Positions 5,812 through 6,686 of a stretch of DNA of 6,686 nt are shown piece after piece; the first letter of the stretch is position 1, and each line of letters starts with the position of its first letter. The position numbers were made by a program, and so were the translations under genes. A model generated the notes under the pieces. The model was not told the DNA's origin and did no database searches. It was given only the letters and a program-made list of their open reading frames with translations. The stretch is from NCBI GenBank assembly GCA_031255815.1, contig JAIRRU010000081.1:1-6686 (forward strand). Reading direction: 5' to 3'. Source of the stretch: Treponema sp. Lineage in GTDB: Bacteria > Spirochaetota > Spirochaetia > Treponematales > Breznakiellaceae.

Positions 5812-6339
5812 CTAAAGGGGATCAAAGAGGATCATGGAAAAATAAGTGATCGTATTGGGGCCGTTGTTGTATTTCACTTTGGCGGTCTGGCTGAGCTCCG
5901 TTACGTTTATCCCCGCAGCCTCCACCGCCGAAACCGCCTGTTCGGGAAAACGGCAGGGTTCGGGGTAGGCGCAGGCGGGGCAGACGCTGCAACCCCCGGC
6001 CCCGTAGACCGGGTTGGAACTGAACTGCTTGCGGATATCCATGGTAAGGCTGTTGTGGATCCGGCGGGCTTCCCCCATTCCCTCAACGTCGAAGGAGTCT
6101 TCCAGCTCAAACTTGGTGGTAAAGACCAGGGCGCGCGTCCAGCGGAGTATCTTCTCCCGCTGTTCCTCAAGAGTCCCCACCGCCGGGGGGCAGGTCCAGC
6201 TTTTGTTGTAGTTGCCGCAGACATTGGCCCGGCAGGCAGCGTACAACTCCGGGGAAAAAACAAGGCCGGAGGTCTCTATTACGCCGATCTCGTGGACACG
6301 CCCGGCAAGGGACGCTTCGATTGCGGTTTGGATTTCCAT
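5812..6339 (-). CDS. DUF2284 family metal-binding protein
   Basis: From ATG 6339 this is a 175-residue protein with the DUF2284 pattern. C36, C41 and C50 lie in ACRANVCGNYNKSWTCPP. A second group of C117, C120, C123 and C129 lies in GAGGCSVCPACAYPEPCRFP, followed by KYNNGPNTITYF near the C-terminus. Seven conserved cysteines suggest one or more Fe-S clusters. The biochemical role of the family is unknown; members often occur near corrinoid methyltransferase genes, as here. A longer frame could begin at TTG 6375, adding 12 residues. I prefer ATG 6339 because the family typically begins with such a helix about 35 residues before the first cysteine. Also, the upstream 12 codons overlap the lyase remnant in another frame. 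Neither start has a good ribosome site. A weak promoter candidate (TATGAT at 6577-6572) precedes the remnant. Soluble, no signal peptide. Confidence 0.82.
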   Translation of the reverse strand: MEIQTAIEASLAGRVHEIGVIETSGLVFSPELYAACRANVCGNYNKSWTCPPAVGTLEEQREKILRWTRALVFTTKFELEDSFDVEGMGEARRIHNSLTMDIRKQFSSNPVYGAGGCSVCPACAYPEPCRFPEQAVSAVEAAGINVTELSQTAKVKYNNGPNTITYFSMILFDPL

Positions 6340-6346
6340 AGAGTAA

Positions 6347-6580
6347 TCAAAACAGCCTTTCCGCGCCGCTGTCAATGGGGCCGGGAGTCCTGCCGCCGGG
6401 TTTCATCAGTTTTACATAAAGCTCCGCCGCCCGTTCCGGTTTCCCTATCATCCCTTCCGGCGGGGAAAAACCGTAAGCTTTCATGACTTGTATGAGCCGG
6501 TGATAATTGTTGATCAGGTCAAAATGGTATTCGGCGGTAAGCTGAAAATGGAACCCGTCGGGGTAAAACAGATCATAGGG
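6347..6580 (-). pseudogene. Remnant of a heparinase II/III-like polysaccharide lyase
   Basis: A 77-codon open stretch between an in-frame TAA (6583-6581) and a TGA (6349-6347) reads as an internal piece of a heparinase II/III-like protein. It has YPDGFHFQLTAEYH (residues 6-19), then a helix with NNYHRLIQVMKAYGF, then LMKPGGRTPGPIDSG (58-72). This follows the family layout of a DG element, a YH pair, and a P-G-G-x-x-P...D-S element in the alpha-toroid domain. The N-terminal part, the C-terminal lyase domain and a credible start codon are all missing (the only ATGs are internal, at 6484 and later). It ends 7 nt before the preferred DUF2284 start. It most likely remains from a deletion or recombination event. 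A small uncharacterised protein is less likely. Family recognition is by eye. Confidence 0.5.
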
Positions 6581-6686
6581 TTAATACCTTGTAAACTCTA
6601 ATTTGCAGGATACGGGAAGATTTTGTAACCACGAAGGCGCACAAAGGCGAAGAAGGAAAGAAAAAAGAAGGGAGAAACATAGTATT
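6581..6686. other. Non-coding right edge with short direct repeat and polypurine tract
   Basis: No coding frame is evident here. After AT-richer sequence, the motif AACCACGAAGGCGCACAAAGG (read in two parts, 6628-6647) contains AAGGCG twice at a 10-bp period (6634-6639 and 6644-6649). It runs into a 29-base all-purine tract (6649-6677). Similar CCACGAAGG-type sequences recur as dispersed intergenic repeats in several bacterial genomes, from memory. The purine tract could also be a ribosome site for a plus-strand gene beginning past the edge. Confidence 0.35.

Noticed and set aside
5764..6486. Long open frame on the plus strand opposite DUF2284
   Set aside because: It is antisense to a gene with clear family motifs and the lyase remnant, and has no recognisable domain or ribosome site. 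GC-rich DNA commonly leaves such frames open.

Overview
The window is GC-rich bacterial chromosome with five intact or near-intact genes, one partial gene at the left edge and one gene remnant near the right edge. No rRNA, tRNA, CRISPR array, transposase or phage gene was seen. A corrinoid carrier protein, a reductive corrinoid activator (RACE family) and a DUF2284 Fe-S-type protein beside a cytoplasmic GH92 glycosidase suggest an anaerobe using both plant or microbial glycans and C1/methyl chemistry. A termite-gut-type Treponema (homoacetogenic spirochaete) or an acetogenic Firmicute would fit. This is inference from gene content; there is no phylogenetic marker in the window.

Left half (1-3397), mostly plus strand: the N-terminus of an unrecognised minus-strand protein runs off the left edge. 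It is divergent from a small alpha/beta hydrolase (408-1115) that has a good sigma70-like promoter and a hairpin-bearing leader. A 200-bp intergenic stretch with several dyads, including a perfect 13-bp palindrome, leads to a signal-peptide-less GH92 family glycosidase (1316-3397). These two genes look like a carbohydrate/ester-processing pair acting on imported material.

Right half (3486-6580), all minus strand, convergent with the left half: reading in the direction of transcription, there is a truncated heparinase II/III-like fragment (6580-6347), a DUF2284 protein (6339-5812), a 168-bp gap holding an 8+8 inverted repeat, a methyltransferase corrinoid protein (5643-4999), and a 2Fe-2S/ASKHA corrinoid activation protein (4988-3486) that starts 10 nt after the corrinoid gene stops. 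The carrier holds the cobalamin cofactor. The activator is expected to rescue it by ATP-driven reduction of Co(II) to Co(I). DUF2284 proteins commonly sit near such systems, but their role is unknown. No substrate-specific methyltransferase (MtaB/MtbB/MttB type) or UroD-like MtaA/MtbA partner is present, so the pair is either an orphan shuttle module or its partner lies outside the window.

Most of the window is ordinary and recognisable. The points most worth a second look are the orphan corrinoid/activator pair with its putative operator, the lyase remnant abutting the DUF2284 start, and the structured DNA upstream of the GH92 gene.
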